Positions 17,208 through 27,395 of a DNA stretch of 64,000 nucleotides are shown here, in pieces (within the stretch, counting starts at the first letter, position 1; each line of letters starts with the position of its first letter). The notes under the pieces were generated by a model. It was not told where the DNA came from. It saw nothing but the letters and a program-made list of their open reading frames with translations, and made no database searches. The translations under genes were made by a program, and so were the position numbers. The DNA comes from an uncultured Desulfuromonadales bacterium (GTDB taxonomy: Bacteria; Desulfobacterota; Desulfuromonadia; Desulfuromonadales; Geopsychrobacteraceae), in assembly GCA_947259685.1 (NCBI GenBank), contig CAMYNC010000002.1, forward strand, positions 51,656 to 115,655, read 5' to 3'.

Positions 17208-17774
17208 CTACTTCTGCTCCAACCATCTTTCCTGGAAAACAATCTGTTCGAGAGGTTTACGCGGTGGCCCCTCTTTTTGTTCGGACAGTGGATAGCCCAA
17301 GGGGAACAGACCAACGATACGAATCTGTTTGGGGATGCTGAGCAGATTCCGTAGCCGTGGTTCATCAAAAACGCCAACAAAAACAGTACCCAACCCTTGC
17401 GCATGTGCTGCCAGCATCAGATTCTGGGTGGTGATTCCCAGATCGGTTAGGTAGTAATTCTGTCCCCACAACTCACCCGAACGCTCTGGATCGGCGCAGG
17501 CAACGATAACCACCGGTGCTTTCGCGAGGGCTTTCCGTGCCGGGTTGGATTTGTAACCCTGGGGCGCAAAATACTCATCGACATAGGACAGCTCACTAAT
17601 CTGTTCCCTGGTCTTCTTATCCTGTATCACGACAAAGCGCCAGCACTGCATGTTGGCCCATGAGGGCGCTTGGCGGGCAGCGTCAAGCACTCGGTTGAGT
17701 TGCTCAGCAGACACTGGCCGGTCGGAAAACTTGCGAACACTCCGTCTGGTTCTGATTGCTTCAAGAGTCTCCAT
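17208..17774 (-). CDS. Nitroreductase family protein
   Basis: A 188-residue FMN-dependent oxidoreductase of the nitroreductase fold. The N-terminal FMN contact [12 protein letters not shown], the [17 protein letters not shown] segment, and the C-terminal [13 protein letters not shown] and GLFPLGYP motifs are all present, so the protein looks complete. Such enzymes use NAD(P)H to reduce nitro-aromatics, quinones or enones; the physiological substrate cannot be read here. The ATG at 17774 has an AAAGGAGG-type ribosome binding site. It is monocistronic and base composition is closer to the ordinary chromosome than to the GC-rich operon beside it. Confidence 0.9.
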   Translation of the reverse strand: METLEAIRTRRSVRKFSDRPVSAEQLNRVLDAARQAPSWANMQCWRFVVIQDKKTREQISELSYVDEYFAPQGYKSNPARKALAKAPVVIVACADPERSGELWGQNYYLTDLGITTQNLMLAAHAQGLGTVFVGVFDEPRLRNLLSIPKQIRIVGLFPLGYPLSEQKEGPPRKPLEQIVFQERWLEQK

Positions 17775-18222
17775 TGAAAAGCCTCCTTTTTATTTCAAAA
17801 ATCGTTGTCCAGTGATTCTCGTTCTACCTCAACAGCCCCCGATACGGCAAATGGATGCCTCAAAACTCAGAAGTTGTGACAGATTTCGGCTTTACTCAGC
17901 AAACCCCTTCGTTCCGTTTTTGAAATGTCCTGTCAAAATACGTTCGCACATATCCTTAGGAAATTTGTTGTCAACTTTCCCCGCCTGCCTCCATGTCCAG
18001 TATGAATCTTTTTTGCTTGGTATGAGGCTTTAATACTCAGTATAAAACTTTGTTACTCGCCCACAAGAGCTATCGAAAAATGAAGGCTACGGTAGAGCTT
18101 CCCCATGTGCTAGGCTGACGATTCACATCCAGAGCGCCGTACCTGGGAGAATGGTGGTGAAAAGCAGGCCGGGGAATGCTGCTTAAAAATCGCACGCTGA
18201 TTGCTAAGGTGAAGAACAGACG
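17775..18222. repeat. Intergenic region with three 20-base-phased repeats
   Basis: About 450 bases between divergent genes. At 18000, 18020 and 18040 three degenerate copies of GTATGAATCTTT-like sequence (GTATGAATC, GTATGAGGC, GTATAAAAC, each followed by TTT) start exactly 20 bases apart. Such phasing could be a set of operator sites or chance in AT-rich DNA. No gene or strong hairpin was seen in the rest. Confidence 0.4.
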
Positions 18223-18705
18223 ATGTTAGGCCCAAATGTTGTTATTCTTCATCAGGTGACCCATTACCTGGTGAAATATCCGAAAAATGATCGTGGAGTC
18301 AGAAAGTTGGTGGTTGCCAGCGGAACCTGCAACAATATTCCGTTTGAGGCAACGGCGATAAACGACCCCGATTTTTCCACATCTCTGGATCTGTTTCGAG
18401 GCGATGGTGAGCAATTCTCAAAGCTGGAGTTTCAATCAGTTCAAAGGCATATCAAGATGGCCAAGCCGATGGAGACTTTTGATCGGCGGGGTGACCCTGA
18501 AGCGAATGGATATGAATATGTCTATGACCAGATGTGCGAAAAGTATTATGGCAAGAAAGTCTATCTGAAAGTTCCGTTTAACCGGAAAGGCGAGGCGAAG
18601 AGCCTGGGTGCCGAATGGGACAGTGCCGCGAAGAAGTGGTTTACCTTCAGCGACTCCCCCAACCTTAGAAGGATAGAGGAATACTTCAAGCGGGACGAAG
18701 CTTAA
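18223..18705 (+). CDS. DUF5710 domain protein
   Basis: A 160-residue protein of unknown role. The last 50 residues (VYLKVPFNRKGEAKSLGAEW, DSAAKKWF) match the DUF5710 pattern, a small basic domain found in DNA primase-like, helicase and mobile-element proteins that probably contacts nucleic acid. Residues 1-105 have no motif I recognise. The ribosome binding site is weak (AGGTGAAG about 11 bases upstream), so the start is uncertain. A decayed region and the Hsp70 operon follow. The domain and the surrounding remnants suggest an accessory gene. Confidence 0.65.
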   Translation: MLGPNVVILHQVTHYLVKYPKNDRGVRKLVVASGTCNNIPFEATAINDPDFSTSLDLFRGDGEQFSKLEFQSVQRHIKMAKPMETFDRRGDPEANGYEYVYDQMCEKYYGKKVYLKVPFNRKGEAKSLGAEWDSAAKKWFTFSDSPNLRRIEEYFKRDEA

Positions 18706-18735
18706 CGACCAGGCTTTTGGCCAAGGGATTAGGTC

Positions 18736-18907
18736 ATGTCCAGGCATTCACAGAGCATTTTTGCGCAACTGAGAGATAAGCAGCCTGGACTGTCCGCCCC
18801 AAAAGAAGCAGCCAGCGATGAAGCGCAAATGAGGACACTTATTAATCGGTGCGTCAGAACCTGAACTCGCTGCTCGAAAATCCCCCCAGACGAGGAAGTC
18901 CAATCTG
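18736..18907 (+). pseudogene. Possible remnant of a type VI secretion TssE (gp25-like) gene
   Basis: From an ATG at 18736 the frame reads MSRHSQSIFAQLRDKQPGLS to a stop at 18862-18864 after 42 codons. The neighbouring frame then continues as VRQNLNSLLENPPRRGSP. Joined by one frameshift, this resembles the N-terminal half of gp25/TssE baseplate proteins, which carry a conserved L...V...L..LLNTR-type helix. The rest of such a gene is absent because the convergent Hsp70 gene ends at 18910. A truncated, frameshifted remnant is the best reading, but the match is short. Confidence 0.35.
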
Positions 18908-18909
18908 CT

Positions 18910-21702
18910 TTACAGGTCGACCAAAAACAAACCCGCCGGCAGCGACTCACCGAATTGAGCCACCTTATCCAACTCCTCAATGGGAATACAATCACGCACC
19001 ACCCGCAATTGTTCGGGACGGGCTTTAGCAGCGAGCATTTTTCCCAGAATCGCTTCGCGAAGCTGCTCAGAGAGATCGTCTTCGCGAAGCTCGGTACGCC
19101 GCGCCGCCAAAGCAAAGAGCGCAACCAGGCCCGGGTAATCGGCCGATCGCCAGTCCAGGTCTTTGAGCTGGTTAAAAGCCTTTTCCACCTGATTCGGTGG
19201 CAGAATGCTGTCCGGGCCGGCGTAAAGTGGCGTCCGGCTGAGCAGACGACCGAGCGCCCAGGCGTAAGGTTCGCGGTGCTTGGTCCGCAGATAGCCGGCC
19301 AGAAAACGCTTTACCAGTGACTGCTTCACCGCCACCGGCAAACGTTCCAGCGAACCGACCAGCCGCAGCAGTTCGGGCGACGTGTCGTTGCCGGTTTTGA
19401 TCTGCGCCTGCAGTTTGCTGAACAGCTTCTCCTGCCGGCCGGCATTGAGCCCACCAGCAACCCGGCGCCAGAGAATACACCAGTGGTTAAGAGAATTTTT
19501 GTCGTTGGGAAAGGCCATCCCCATACTGAATAACCGCCACAACTCCTCCATGCGCGCCTCATCAGCCTCGACACCGTAACCGGGGCGCAGGGCGTAACCG
19601 GCCAGGTTCAGCCAAGACAGCTCGTGCCCCGGACCGCGATTCCGCCGGGCCATCCCCTGGGCCAGGGTCGGCCAGAGGCTGCGCAGGGTCAGAGAATCCC
19701 AACTGCCCCGTTCAACCCCCAGGGCTGTTTCCAGCTGCCGTAGAAGTTGGTTCGGCTTGAAGTCGGGGAGAGCAGGATCCTTTTTCTTGCCGTAAAGCGA
19801 CAGGATGTAGCGCTTCGCCTGTTCGATCCGCTCCGCCGGCACCAGCGGTGCGACCTCCAGTTCAGTCTCTTGCTCCTCCAGGGCGCTCTTGCGCAGATTG
19901 AAATCGAGCCGCCAGCGCCCCGGACCATTCTCCTCAACACAGTAGAGCTGCAGCAGACCCAGTTCATTCAAGCTGCACTCGAGGCTGACCCGCAGGCGAT
20001 TATTGGGTGGCGCAGGCCGATTGGCCGGCAGATGTACGGCGGTCTGTAGAGGCGGCAAAGAATGAAAATCCTTCTCGTTCCATTCCACCACCGTACCTGG
20101 CTGATCCTGGTAGCGGCGACTGGAATAGAAGCATTGAAAGCGTGCCGCCTGATTGACCAGCAGATCGAAAGTCTGCTCATGCAGGCTGACGGTCTGATCC
20201 GCCTCCATGCCATGGGGCAGCACACAGACCAGCGCATGCCCCTTCTTTTTCTGTTTCACCTCAAGGTAGAGAGCGTGAGCATGACCGCCGGTGATCCGCT
20301 CGCCACCTTTGGGCTGAAGCTGCAGGTAACCGTATTTCGCTGCCCCCTTGGCGACCGCCATGGCCAGGGAATCGCTGGCCAGCACCGTCGGGGTGTAACC
20401 CTCCTGCCAGTCGGCCAAAAGATCGGTAAGCCGCTGGCGGAGAAAATCGGGGGTCACCGAGCCGCCGTTGTAAAGCACCGCGTCAACCTGCTGACCGTCG
20501 AGAAAAGCAGCCAGGTGGCGGGTGACGGCACTGTCGGCGGCGTAGGGCAGGCCCCATTCGCGCAAACCGCCGGCTTTTCGCTGGGGACGGTCCTGCTTAG
20601 CACAGATCGGGAAAAAACCTTCGAGGACACAATGGCGAACTTCATCAGCACTGATCTTTGCTGACTTGGTCGAACCGAACAGGCCGGAGCCAGTTCCCGA
20701 CAGGGTCACGGTGAATTCAGTCTGCTCAAGCTCAACCGCATCGCGCAACAAGCGCTCTTTGAAATCACGGGCCTGGGCAAGCAGCTGATTCCACTGCCGG
20801 CCGGAAAGCTTGGCGGTCCGTCCGGTGAGCTTCTGCTCCAGCAGATAAGCGAGGGTCAGGTCGATATTGTCACCACCGAGGAGGAGATGATCACTGACCG
20901 CCAAACGCTTCAGCCCCAGCCCATTGGGAGCCTGGCTATCCCCACAGACTTCGAACAGACTGAGGTCGGTGGTCCCGCCGCCGATGTCACAGACCACCAC
21001 CCGCACAACCTTTTCGTCCTGTTGTTCAAGCAGGTCGGCCAGCAGGTTGATGTTGCGCCCTTTATCGAGCCAGGCGTAAAAGGCGGCCTGGGGTTCTTCG
21101 ATCAGCCTGATATTGTCCGGGAAACCTGCCAGCCGGGCGGCCTCCAGGGTCAATTGTTGAGCGACCTCGTCGAAAGAGGCCGGCACAGTAATGACCACCT
21201 CCTGGTTTTCGAAGTCCGCTTCCGGCCGCCCCCCGGCCATCACTCGATTCCAGACATTCTTAAAATAAGCCAGATAGACGCTGCTGACCTGAATCGGTGA
21301 CAGCCGTTTTTCATCCGAAATCTCTTCCGACTTCCAGGGCAGGATCGGGGCCGTCCGGTCGATATCCATATGGCAGAGCCAGGACTTGGCCGAAGCGACC
21401 ACCCGCCCAGGGCGTAGCGCCATCTGCTGGCGGGCGAAGATCCCTGCCTTCCAGCCATCCAAGGCGCTCGCTGGCGGCCCTTCATCCCCTTGAAAGCCCG
21501 CTGCAGTCTCATCAGCAGTCAGGGCACAGAGGAACGAAGGAAGCAAGTCGCTGTGGGTATAGCTGTCCGCCGTCTCCCATTGCGGCAACGGCAAGACTTG
21601 AGGACCGCGCTCTGGCTGCTTTAGGTCGAGATAGGCGAGGACGCTGTTGGTGGTACCCAGGTCGATACCGATACTGTAATGCGGTTTACTGCGCCCTGAC
21701 AT
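18910..21702 (-). CDS. Large Hsp70-like protein with C-terminal DUF3731-type region
   Basis: A 930-residue protein. The N-terminal ATPase domain (about 1-420) has the Hsp70 phosphate loops IGIDLGTTNSVLAYL and VVVCDIGGGTTDLSL, and LLLGGDNIDLTLAYL. The rest is not a DnaK substrate-binding domain but a long alpha-helical region of the DUF3731 type, ending in FGESLPAGLFLVDL. The ATG at 21702 is preferred; an in-frame TTG lies nine bases upstream. The start overlaps the end of the other Hsp70-like gene by 17 bases, so the two are translationally coupled. Its partners and substrate are unknown. A 32-residue copy of its C-terminus lies at 4417-4515. Confidence 0.88.
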   Translation of the reverse strand: MSGRSKPHYSIGIDLGTTNSVLAYLDLKQPERGPQVLPLPQWETADSYTHSDLLPSFLCALTADETAAGFQGDEGPPASALDGWKAGIFARQQMALRPGRVVASAKSWLCHMDIDRTAPILPWKSEEISDEKRLSPIQVSSVYLAYFKNVWNRVMAGGRPEADFENQEVVITVPASFDEVAQQLTLEAARLAGFPDNIRLIEEPQAAFYAWLDKGRNINLLADLLEQQDEKVVRVVVCDIGGGTTDLSLFEVCGDSQAPNGLGLKRLAVSDHLLLGGDNIDLTLAYLLEQKLTGRTAKLSGRQWNQLLAQARDFKERLLRDAVELEQTEFTVTLSGTGSGLFGSTKSAKISADEVRHCVLEGFFPICAKQDRPQRKAGGLREWGLPYAADSAVTRHLAAFLDGQQVDAVLYNGGSVTPDFLRQRLTDLLADWQEGYTPTVLASDSLAMAVAKGAAKYGYLQLQPKGGERITGGHAHALYLEVKQKKKGHALVCVLPHGMEADQTVSLHEQTFDLLVNQAARFQCFYSSRRYQDQPGTVVEWNEKDFHSLPPLQTAVHLPANRPAPPNNRLRVSLECSLNELGLLQLYCVEENGPGRWRLDFNLRKSALEEQETELEVAPLVPAERIEQAKRYILSLYGKKKDPALPDFKPNQLLRQLETALGVERGSWDSLTLRSLWPTLAQGMARRNRGPGHELSWLNLAGYALRPGYGVEADEARMEELWRLFSMGMAFPNDKNSLNHWCILWRRVAGGLNAGRQEKLFSKLQAQIKTGNDTSPELLRLVGSLERLPVAVKQSLVKRFLAGYLRTKHREPYAWALGRLLSRTPLYAGPDSILPPNQVEKAFNQLKDLDWRSADYPGLVALFALAARRTELREDDLSEQLREAILGKMLAAKARPEQLRVVRDCIPIEELDKVAQFGESLPAGLFLVDL

Positions 21703-23530
21703 TGAATTCAACTTTCCACTGCTGGCCGCTATTTTCGTTGCGCATCCAGAGTTCCAGGGTGCCGAGTTCGGTGATCACCGAATGCAGGCTAACCGGGATA
21801 AATTCACCGCTTCGCCCTTCAGTCGGCGGCAGCGTAATCTCAAGTTGGGCGGTCTCTTCCAGTTCGCTCTCATCCTCAACGATCACCCCGACCTCATCCC
21901 CGGCACGGATGCTCGAGCTGAAGAACCGAAAATCGACCGGTTCGCCGGTCACCAGACCGAACTCCTGATCGGAAAGGGCGGCTTCGCTCCCCTCCTCCAT
22001 CCCCTGGGGAACCACGCAGATCGCCTTGATCGGCGGAATCATTCCAGGGATCGCCGGCATCGAGGATTCGAGACCGATGTAGTAGGAACGAGCAGTTCCA
22101 GCCTTGATGCGGATGCCCTCTCCGGCGACCAGCGCCCGGCCGTAACTGGCGGCACCCTTGGCAACCGCCAGATCGAAATGGGAACCGACCAGTTCCTTGA
22201 CGGCAGCGCCGCCGTTCCAGGAGGCGAGCAGGTCGAGGATCCGCTGGCGTAGCGGGTCGGCCTTAAACACGCCACCATTGAACAGTACCGCGCTGGGACG
22301 AACAAAGCGCACGCCGTCGTTGTCGCCAGTCCGCTCTCCTACCAACCCTTGAAGCTCGGCATTGGAATGAATGTTTTGCCAGCTGCGGGTTAAAAATTGC
22401 GCCAGATGCTTACTTAAAGCTGGATCTGCGGCATAGTCGAGACCGAACTCCCGCAGCCCGGACTGACGTTTGCGGGCCGGTTGCTGGTCAATCCCACTGA
22501 CCGGAAAGAAGCCTTCAAGGATGATCCGGTTGACCAACTCGCGGCTGAGATTGACTGAGATAGCCCGGGAGAAAAAGCCAGAGCCACGATTCGGCAGTGA
22601 GATCGGATAGGTGTCCAGCTTGGGATCGGCGAAAAGCTTTTCTTTGCCAAGCCGACAGGCATGCACCAGGGAAAGGAACTGCTGGTTATCAATCTTCTTC
22701 CCCTGCCCTTCCAATTCCGCCTTCAGGCTGTGGGCCAGCGCCAGATCCATATTGTCGCCACCGAGGAGGATATGGTCACCAACGCTGATCCGCTCCAGTT
22801 GCAACTTGCCCTGCTGCTGGGAGACCGCCAGCAAGCTGAAATCGGCGGTACCGCCGCCGACATCACAGATCAGCACCACATCGCCCGGCGCGACCTGGTC
22901 GCGCCATTTTTCACCAGCTGCAGCGATCCAATGATAAAAGGCCGCCTGTTGCTCCTCGAGCAGGGTCACCTCGGTCCAGCCCGCGGCTTCAGCGGCGCTA
23001 TGGGTATGGATGCGCGCCACATCATCGAAGGAGGCCGGCACGGTCAGGACGATTTCGCACTCATCAATTGAGGCAGAGATGCCTTTGCTCGAAAGATGCT
23101 GCAGAAATGCCTGTCGCAGGTGCTCTAGGTAGCGTTTTGAGGCAGCAAAGGGGGAGATCAGCCGCTCTCCAAGCTCCGACTTCCAGGGCAGAATCGGCTG
23201 TTCGGGATCGATATGCGGATTGCAGAGCCAGGACTTGGCCGAAGTGACCAGTCGCTCCGGGATCAACGCACCCTGGGCGCGGGCAAATTCACCGACCACA
23301 CCGGAGAAAAGGTCCGCATCCCCCCAGGGCAAGCGAGCACTGGCGGTTTCCACCTCCTGGGCGATCGGCAGGTAGATGGCTGACGGAAGACTCTCCTTGT
23401 CACCGGAAGACTTGAAAGAGAGGAGTTGTGTCACCGGCAGAATTTCAACCGGGTTCTCCGTCTCAGTTGAGCAATAAGCCAAAGCCGAATTGGAGGTACC
23501 AAGATCGATACCGAGCGCATACTTTTTCAT
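21686..23530 (-). CDS. Hsp70-like ATPase
   Basis: A 614-residue protein with a complete Hsp70 nucleotide-binding domain: LGIDLGTSNSALAYC at the N-terminus, VVLICDVGGGTADFSLL near residue 210, and ILLGGDNMDLALAHSL near 250. A short beta-rich C-terminal part (about 470-614) may be a reduced substrate-binding domain. There is no EEVD-like tail and no J-domain or GrpE gene beside it, so it is not the housekeeping DnaK. AGGAG lies eight bases before the ATG. It is the middle gene of the DUF2760-Hsp70-Hsp70 operon and overlaps the larger Hsp70 downstream. A heteromeric machine formed by the three products is inferred. Confidence 0.9.
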   Translation of the reverse strand: MKKYALGIDLGTSNSALAYCSTETENPVEILPVTQLLSFKSSGDKESLPSAIYLPIAQEVETASARLPWGDADLFSGVVGEFARAQGALIPERLVTSAKSWLCNPHIDPEQPILPWKSELGERLISPFAASKRYLEHLRQAFLQHLSSKGISASIDECEIVLTVPASFDDVARIHTHSAAEAAGWTEVTLLEEQQAAFYHWIAAAGEKWRDQVAPGDVVLICDVGGGTADFSLLAVSQQQGKLQLERISVGDHILLGGDNMDLALAHSLKAELEGQGKKIDNQQFLSLVHACRLGKEKLFADPKLDTYPISLPNRGSGFFSRAISVNLSRELVNRIILEGFFPVSGIDQQPARKRQSGLREFGLDYAADPALSKHLAQFLTRSWQNIHSNAELQGLVGERTGDNDGVRFVRPSAVLFNGGVFKADPLRQRILDLLASWNGGAAVKELVGSHFDLAVAKGAASYGRALVAGEGIRIKAGTARSYYIGLESSMPAIPGMIPPIKAICVVPQGMEEGSEAALSDQEFGLVTGEPVDFRFFSSSIRAGDEVGVIVEDESELEETAQLEITLPPTEGRSGEFIPVSLHSVITELGTLELWMRNENSGQQWKVEFNVRAQ

Positions 23531-23548
23531 GCCGACAACTCCTGTTGG

Positions 23549-24169
23549 TTAATCGATTTCGACTTCGGCTGGGGCGACCACTTCCCTGGCAGTGTCGGTC
23601 AGCTGTGGCAGCTTGATCTGCTCGGTTTTCCAGCCGCGATGCAGTACCCGACCATTAAAGGGAGGATTTTCAGGAACTTTTCCGACCAACCGGTAGGCTC
23701 TGGGATCGAAATCTGCGGCCAGACTCAACTCCTCACCCTCTTCACCCGGGTGTACGACTTTGAGTTCGAAGAAGTCTTTCAGCACGTCTTGACAGCCCTG
23801 ATGAACGATCCGTGCCGCAGCACCGATATCCTCGTTGGAATGGGGGGTGATGTCGTCCATAGCAAAGTCGACCAGGCGGCCCTTTTCCTGCAGTCGAGCG
23901 AGGAACTGCACCACCTGAGCCTCGGCCAAAGCCTTCGCAGAGGGTTTGACAGTCTCTTCGGCGGGAGCTTCAGCAACCGCAGTCGGTTGTGATGGGTCCG
24001 GTTTACGGCGCAGGAGCGCCAGTAACTGAAAAAGAACCGCCAAAGCCAGCAGACTAACGGTTATCAGAGGCAGCCGGGCAGCAAGCTCCACAGGCAGCTG
24101 CAACTGGTCGCTGTAGTAGGTTTGGCCAGCAAATATGACCAGAGCGGCCAGGGTCAATAGTAAACTCAT
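23549..24169 (-). CDS. DUF2760 membrane-anchored protein
   Basis: A 206-residue protein. The N-terminus has two hydrophobic segments (LLLTLAALVIFAGQTYY and LPLITVSLLALAVLFQLLAL, up to about residue 52), then a Pro/Glu/Ala linker. The soluble domain from about 85 starts LAEAQVVQFLARLQEKGRLV and fits the DUF2760 family, whose genes regularly sit with Hsp70-like genes. It is first in the operon, 18 bases before the Hsp70 gene, so it may tether the Hsp70 pair to the membrane. The function of the family is not established. An AGGAGAG precedes the ATG. Confidence 0.8.
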   Translation of the reverse strand: MSLLLTLAALVIFAGQTYYSDQLQLPVELAARLPLITVSLLALAVLFQLLALLRRKPDPSQPTAVAEAPAEETVKPSAKALAEAQVVQFLARLQEKGRLVDFAMDDITPHSNEDIGAAARIVHQGCQDVLKDFFELKVVHPGEEGEELSLAADFDPRAYRLVGKVPENPPFNGRVLHRGWKTEQIKLPQLTDTAREVVAPAEVEID

Positions 24170-24402
24170 GGTTTCTCTCCTGTCAGGGTCGAAAAATCAC
24201 AAAAAAATACCCCAAACACCAGTGCAAGTCCAGAGGCGAGTGAGCGCTGAGGGGATTACCCACCCCTGGCTAAGGCATTGGAGCTGAGCTTTTTGTACAG
24301 TTGGGGCCAGGAAGTCTAAACTGCCAAGGGGGTTAGTCGAGCCGAACGGGATCAGGGATGGCGAAACCGCACTCCTTTTCGCTTTGACAGGCAAGCTGAA
24401 AG

Positions 24403-24435
24403 AAAGGCCCCCGTCCGAGACTGGCGGGGGCCTTT
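24403..24435 (-). terminator. Rho-independent terminator of ppdK
   Basis: An 11-bp GC-rich stem, AAAGGCCCCCG at 24403-24413 with its complement at 24425-24435, followed on the minus strand by CTTTC. It lies 20 bases past the ppdK stop codon. The remaining 230 bases up to the DUF2760 start carry no feature I can support. Confidence 0.85.
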
Positions 24436-24455
24436 CTTTCGATTAAAACTGCGAA

Positions 24456-27116
24456 CTAATCCTCCTGCAACGCCGCATGCGCCGCCGCCAGCCGGGCGAT
24501 CGGCACCCGGTAGGGGGAGCAGGAGACATAATCGAGACCAATTTCGTGGCAGAAAATCACGCTGGATGGTTCCCCGCCATGCTCGCCGCAGATGCCGACT
24601 TTCAGGTCCGAGCGGGTACTACGCCCTTTCTCAGTTCCCATCCGCACCAACTGGCCAACCCCGGCCCGGTCGAGGGCGACGAAAGGATCGCGCTTGAAGA
24701 CCCCTCGTTCAACATAGTCTGGCAAGAAGCGTCCGGCGTCGTCCCGTGACAGGCCGTAGGTGGTCTGGGTCAGATCATTGGTGCCGAAGGAGAAGAAGTC
24801 AGCCTGCTCAGCGACCTTATCAGCCATCAGCGCAGCGCGCGGTAGTTCGATCATGGTACCGATCTGATAATCGACCTTAACGCCATAGCTGGCGCAGACT
24901 TCTTCAGCGATATCGACCGCGTTCTGCCGCAAAATCTTCAGTTCATTCACATGGCTGACCAAGGGAATCATAATCTCCGGGACAATCTCGAAGCCTTCAT
25001 CTTTAACCAACTCGCAGGCAGCTTCCATGATCGCCCGCACCTGCATATCGTAGACTTCCGGATAGGTGATTCCCAGGCGACAGCCACGATGGCCAAGCAT
25101 CGGATTAAACTCGTGCAGCTTTTCGACATGCTCTTTGACGTCGGAGAAACGCACTCCAGCGATAGCGGCAAGCTCGGCGACATCATCATCGGTCTGCGGT
25201 AAAAATTCGTGCAGCGGCGGATCGAGCAGGCGGATGGTGACCGGCAGTCCTTTCATCTCGCGGAAGATTCCGGTAAAATCGCCCTTCTGCATCGGCATGA
25301 TCTTGGCCAGTGCATTCTTACGCCCCTCCAGATCATCTGCGAGAATCATTTCCCGCACCGCCTGAATACGGTCCCCTTCAAAGAACATGTGTTCAGTCCG
25401 GCAAAGCCCGATCCCTTCGGCGCCGAACTCACGGGCCACTTTTGAGTCGTGAGGGGTATCTGCATTGGTTCGCACTTTCAGCCGTCGGTAGCTGTCGGCC
25501 CAAGCCATCAAAGTGGCAAAATCGCCACTGACCTCCGGTTGCACCTTCGGCACGTCGCCAAGAATTACTTCTCCTGCTGAGCCGTCCAAGGTGATGGTGT
25601 CGCCGCGTTTGATGACCAGACCATCCTTGGTGGTCAGCTGTTGCTTTTCATAATCGATCTTCACCTCACCACAGCCGGCCACGCAGCACTTGCCCATGCC
25701 ACGGGCGACGACCGCCGCATGCGAAGTCATGCCACCCCGGGCGGTCAAAATCCCCTGGGCAGCATGCATGCCATGGATATCTTCCGGACTGGTCTCAACC
25801 CGCACCAGAATCACCTTATGTTTCAGTCTGGCCTGTTCTTCAGCCTCATCCGCACTGAAAACCACCTGACCACTGGCCGCCCCGGGCGAGGCCGGCAAAC
25901 CTTTGGCAATGATCTGTTTGGCGGCTTTGGGGTCGAGAGACGGGTGGAGCAGCTGATCAAGCTGATCTGGATCGATCCGCAGCACCGCTTCCTTTTCATT
26001 GATCAACTGTTCGGCAACCATATCGACAGCAATTTTCAGGGCGGCGGGGGCGGTGCGTTTGCCGCTCCGGGTCTGCAACATGTAGAGTTTGCCCTTTTCG
26101 ATGGTGAACTCGATATCCTGCATGTCCCGATAGTGCTTTTCGAGGGTTTGCCGAATTTTGGCCAGCTGGGCATAGCATTCGGGCAGGGTATCTTCCATCG
26201 CCGGGAGAGCATCATCCTGCTGCTTGGTCTTGTTGATCGGCTGCGGAGTGCGGATACCGGCGACCACATCCTCCCCTTGGGCATTAATCAAATATTCGCC
26301 GTAAAAGTAGTTCTCCCCGGTCGAGGGATCACGGGTGAAGGCCACGCCGGTGGCACAGTCATCGCCCATGTTGCCGTAGACCATCGACTGCACATTCACC
26401 GCAGTGCCCCATTCGGCGGGAATATTATTGAGCTTGCGGTAGGTGATGGCACGCTTGGTCATCCAAGACCCGAACACCGCGCCAATCGCTCCCCAGAGTT
26501 GTTCTTCGGGATCTTCGGGAAAGCCTTGACCGAGTTCCTCCTGGACCTTTTTCTTGAACAGTCCGACCAATTCGTGCAGATCTCCAGCGGTCAGATCGGT
26601 ATCCAGCTTGACGCCGCGATCTTCTTTTTGTTTTTCGAGAATCTGTTCGAGGATTTCGCCATCCAGATCGAGGACGACGTTGGAGTACATCTGGATAAAG
26701 CGACGATAGGAATCATAGGCAAACCGGGGATCGCCACTTTGATCGATAATCCCCTGCACCGTCTGATCATTCAAACCCAGGTTGAGCACCGTGTCCATCA
26801 TCCCCGGCATTGAAGCCCGCGCACCGGAGCGGACCGAAACCAGCAGCGGGTTTTGCGGATCGCCAAATTTTTTCCCCATCAGCGTCTCGACCCTGGCCAG
26901 AGAATCCTTCACCTGCTCGATCAAGCCTTCCGGATAGTGCTGGTTATTCTTGTAAAACTCGGTGCAAACTTCAGTCGTCAGGGTAAAGCCGGCCGGAACC
27001 GGCAGACCGATGGAAATCATTTCAGCCAGGTTTGCCCCTTTGCCACCGAGCAGGTTGCGCAGCTGCCCCGAGCCTTCTGCCTGGCCATCTCCGAAAAAAT
27101 AGACATATTTTGCCAT
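24456..27116 (-). CDS. ppdK: Pyruvate, phosphate dikinase
   Basis: An 886-residue enzyme interconverting pyruvate, ATP and phosphate with phosphoenolpyruvate, AMP and pyrophosphate. The N-terminal ATP-grasp domain begins [16 protein letters not shown] and [10 protein letters not shown]. The swivelling phosphohistidine domain has the catalytic histidine in [18 protein letters not shown]. The C-terminal PEP-binding barrel has [12 protein letters not shown] with the catalytic cysteine. Length and order match the family, so it looks intact. It is transcribed alone, 279 bases after glyS, with an IR (CCGCGG at 27362 and 27378) in that gap. In this group it supports gluconeogenesis from pyruvate or acetate. 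Confidence 0.97.
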   Translation of the reverse strand: MAKYVYFFGDGQAEGSGQLRNLLGGKGANLAEMISIGLPVPAGFTLTTEVCTEFYKNNQHYPEGLIEQVKDSLARVETLMGKKFGDPQNPLLVSVRSGARASMPGMMDTVLNLGLNDQTVQGIIDQSGDPRFAYDSYRRFIQMYSNVVLDLDGEILEQILEKQKEDRGVKLDTDLTAGDLHELVGLFKKKVQEELGQGFPEDPEEQLWGAIGAVFGSWMTKRAITYRKLNNIPAEWGTAVNVQSMVYGNMGDDCATGVAFTRDPSTGENYFYGEYLINAQGEDVVAGIRTPQPINKTKQQDDALPAMEDTLPECYAQLAKIRQTLEKHYRDMQDIEFTIEKGKLYMLQTRSGKRTAPAALKIAVDMVAEQLINEKEAVLRIDPDQLDQLLHPSLDPKAAKQIIAKGLPASPGAASGQVVFSADEAEEQARLKHKVILVRVETSPEDIHGMHAAQGILTARGGMTSHAAVVARGMGKCCVAGCGEVKIDYEKQQLTTKDGLVIKRGDTITLDGSAGEVILGDVPKVQPEVSGDFATLMAWADSYRRLKVRTNADTPHDSKVAREFGAEGIGLCRTEHMFFEGDRIQAVREMILADDLEGRKNALAKIMPMQKGDFTGIFREMKGLPVTIRLLDPPLHEFLPQTDDDVAELAAIAGVRFSDVKEHVEKLHEFNPMLGHRGCRLGITYPEVYDMQVRAIMEAACELVKDEGFEIVPEIMIPLVSHVNELKILRQNAVDIAEEVCASYGVKVDYQIGTMIELPRAALMADKVAEQADFFSFGTNDLTQTTYGLSRDDAGRFLPDYVERGVFKRDPFVALDRAGVGQLVRMGTEKGRSTRSDLKVGICGEHGGEPSSVIFCHEIGLDYVSCSPYRVPIARLAAAHAALQED

Positions 27117-27395
27117 TCCTCAAAACTCCTTCTCTTCTGGTCTCGTCCGATAATAAAAAAGGCCGAAAAAACAGCTCAGTTCTCCTCGGAAAGATTCCAG
27201 CGAGCAAAATTGCTACAGATTGGGAACACAGTTTCAGGAAAGAACTTCCATTCTCTGTCAACCTGCAGCTCAACCTCTTGCACGCAAGAACCTCCCTTGA
27301 GAGTCCGAGACATCTTCCGGCCATCAAAAACAGAACAATGATAGAGTTTACCGTTTTTTTGCCGCGGACGGCGGCAACCGCGGATATTTTTCTGA

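Noticed and set aside
18000..18058. CRISPR array
   Set aside because: The three repeats are degenerate and directly abutting with no spacers; no cas genes are present.
24197..24394. 65-codon minus-strand frame between ppdK and the DUF2760 gene
   Set aside because: No ribosome binding site and no protein-like composition; it is most likely non-coding.
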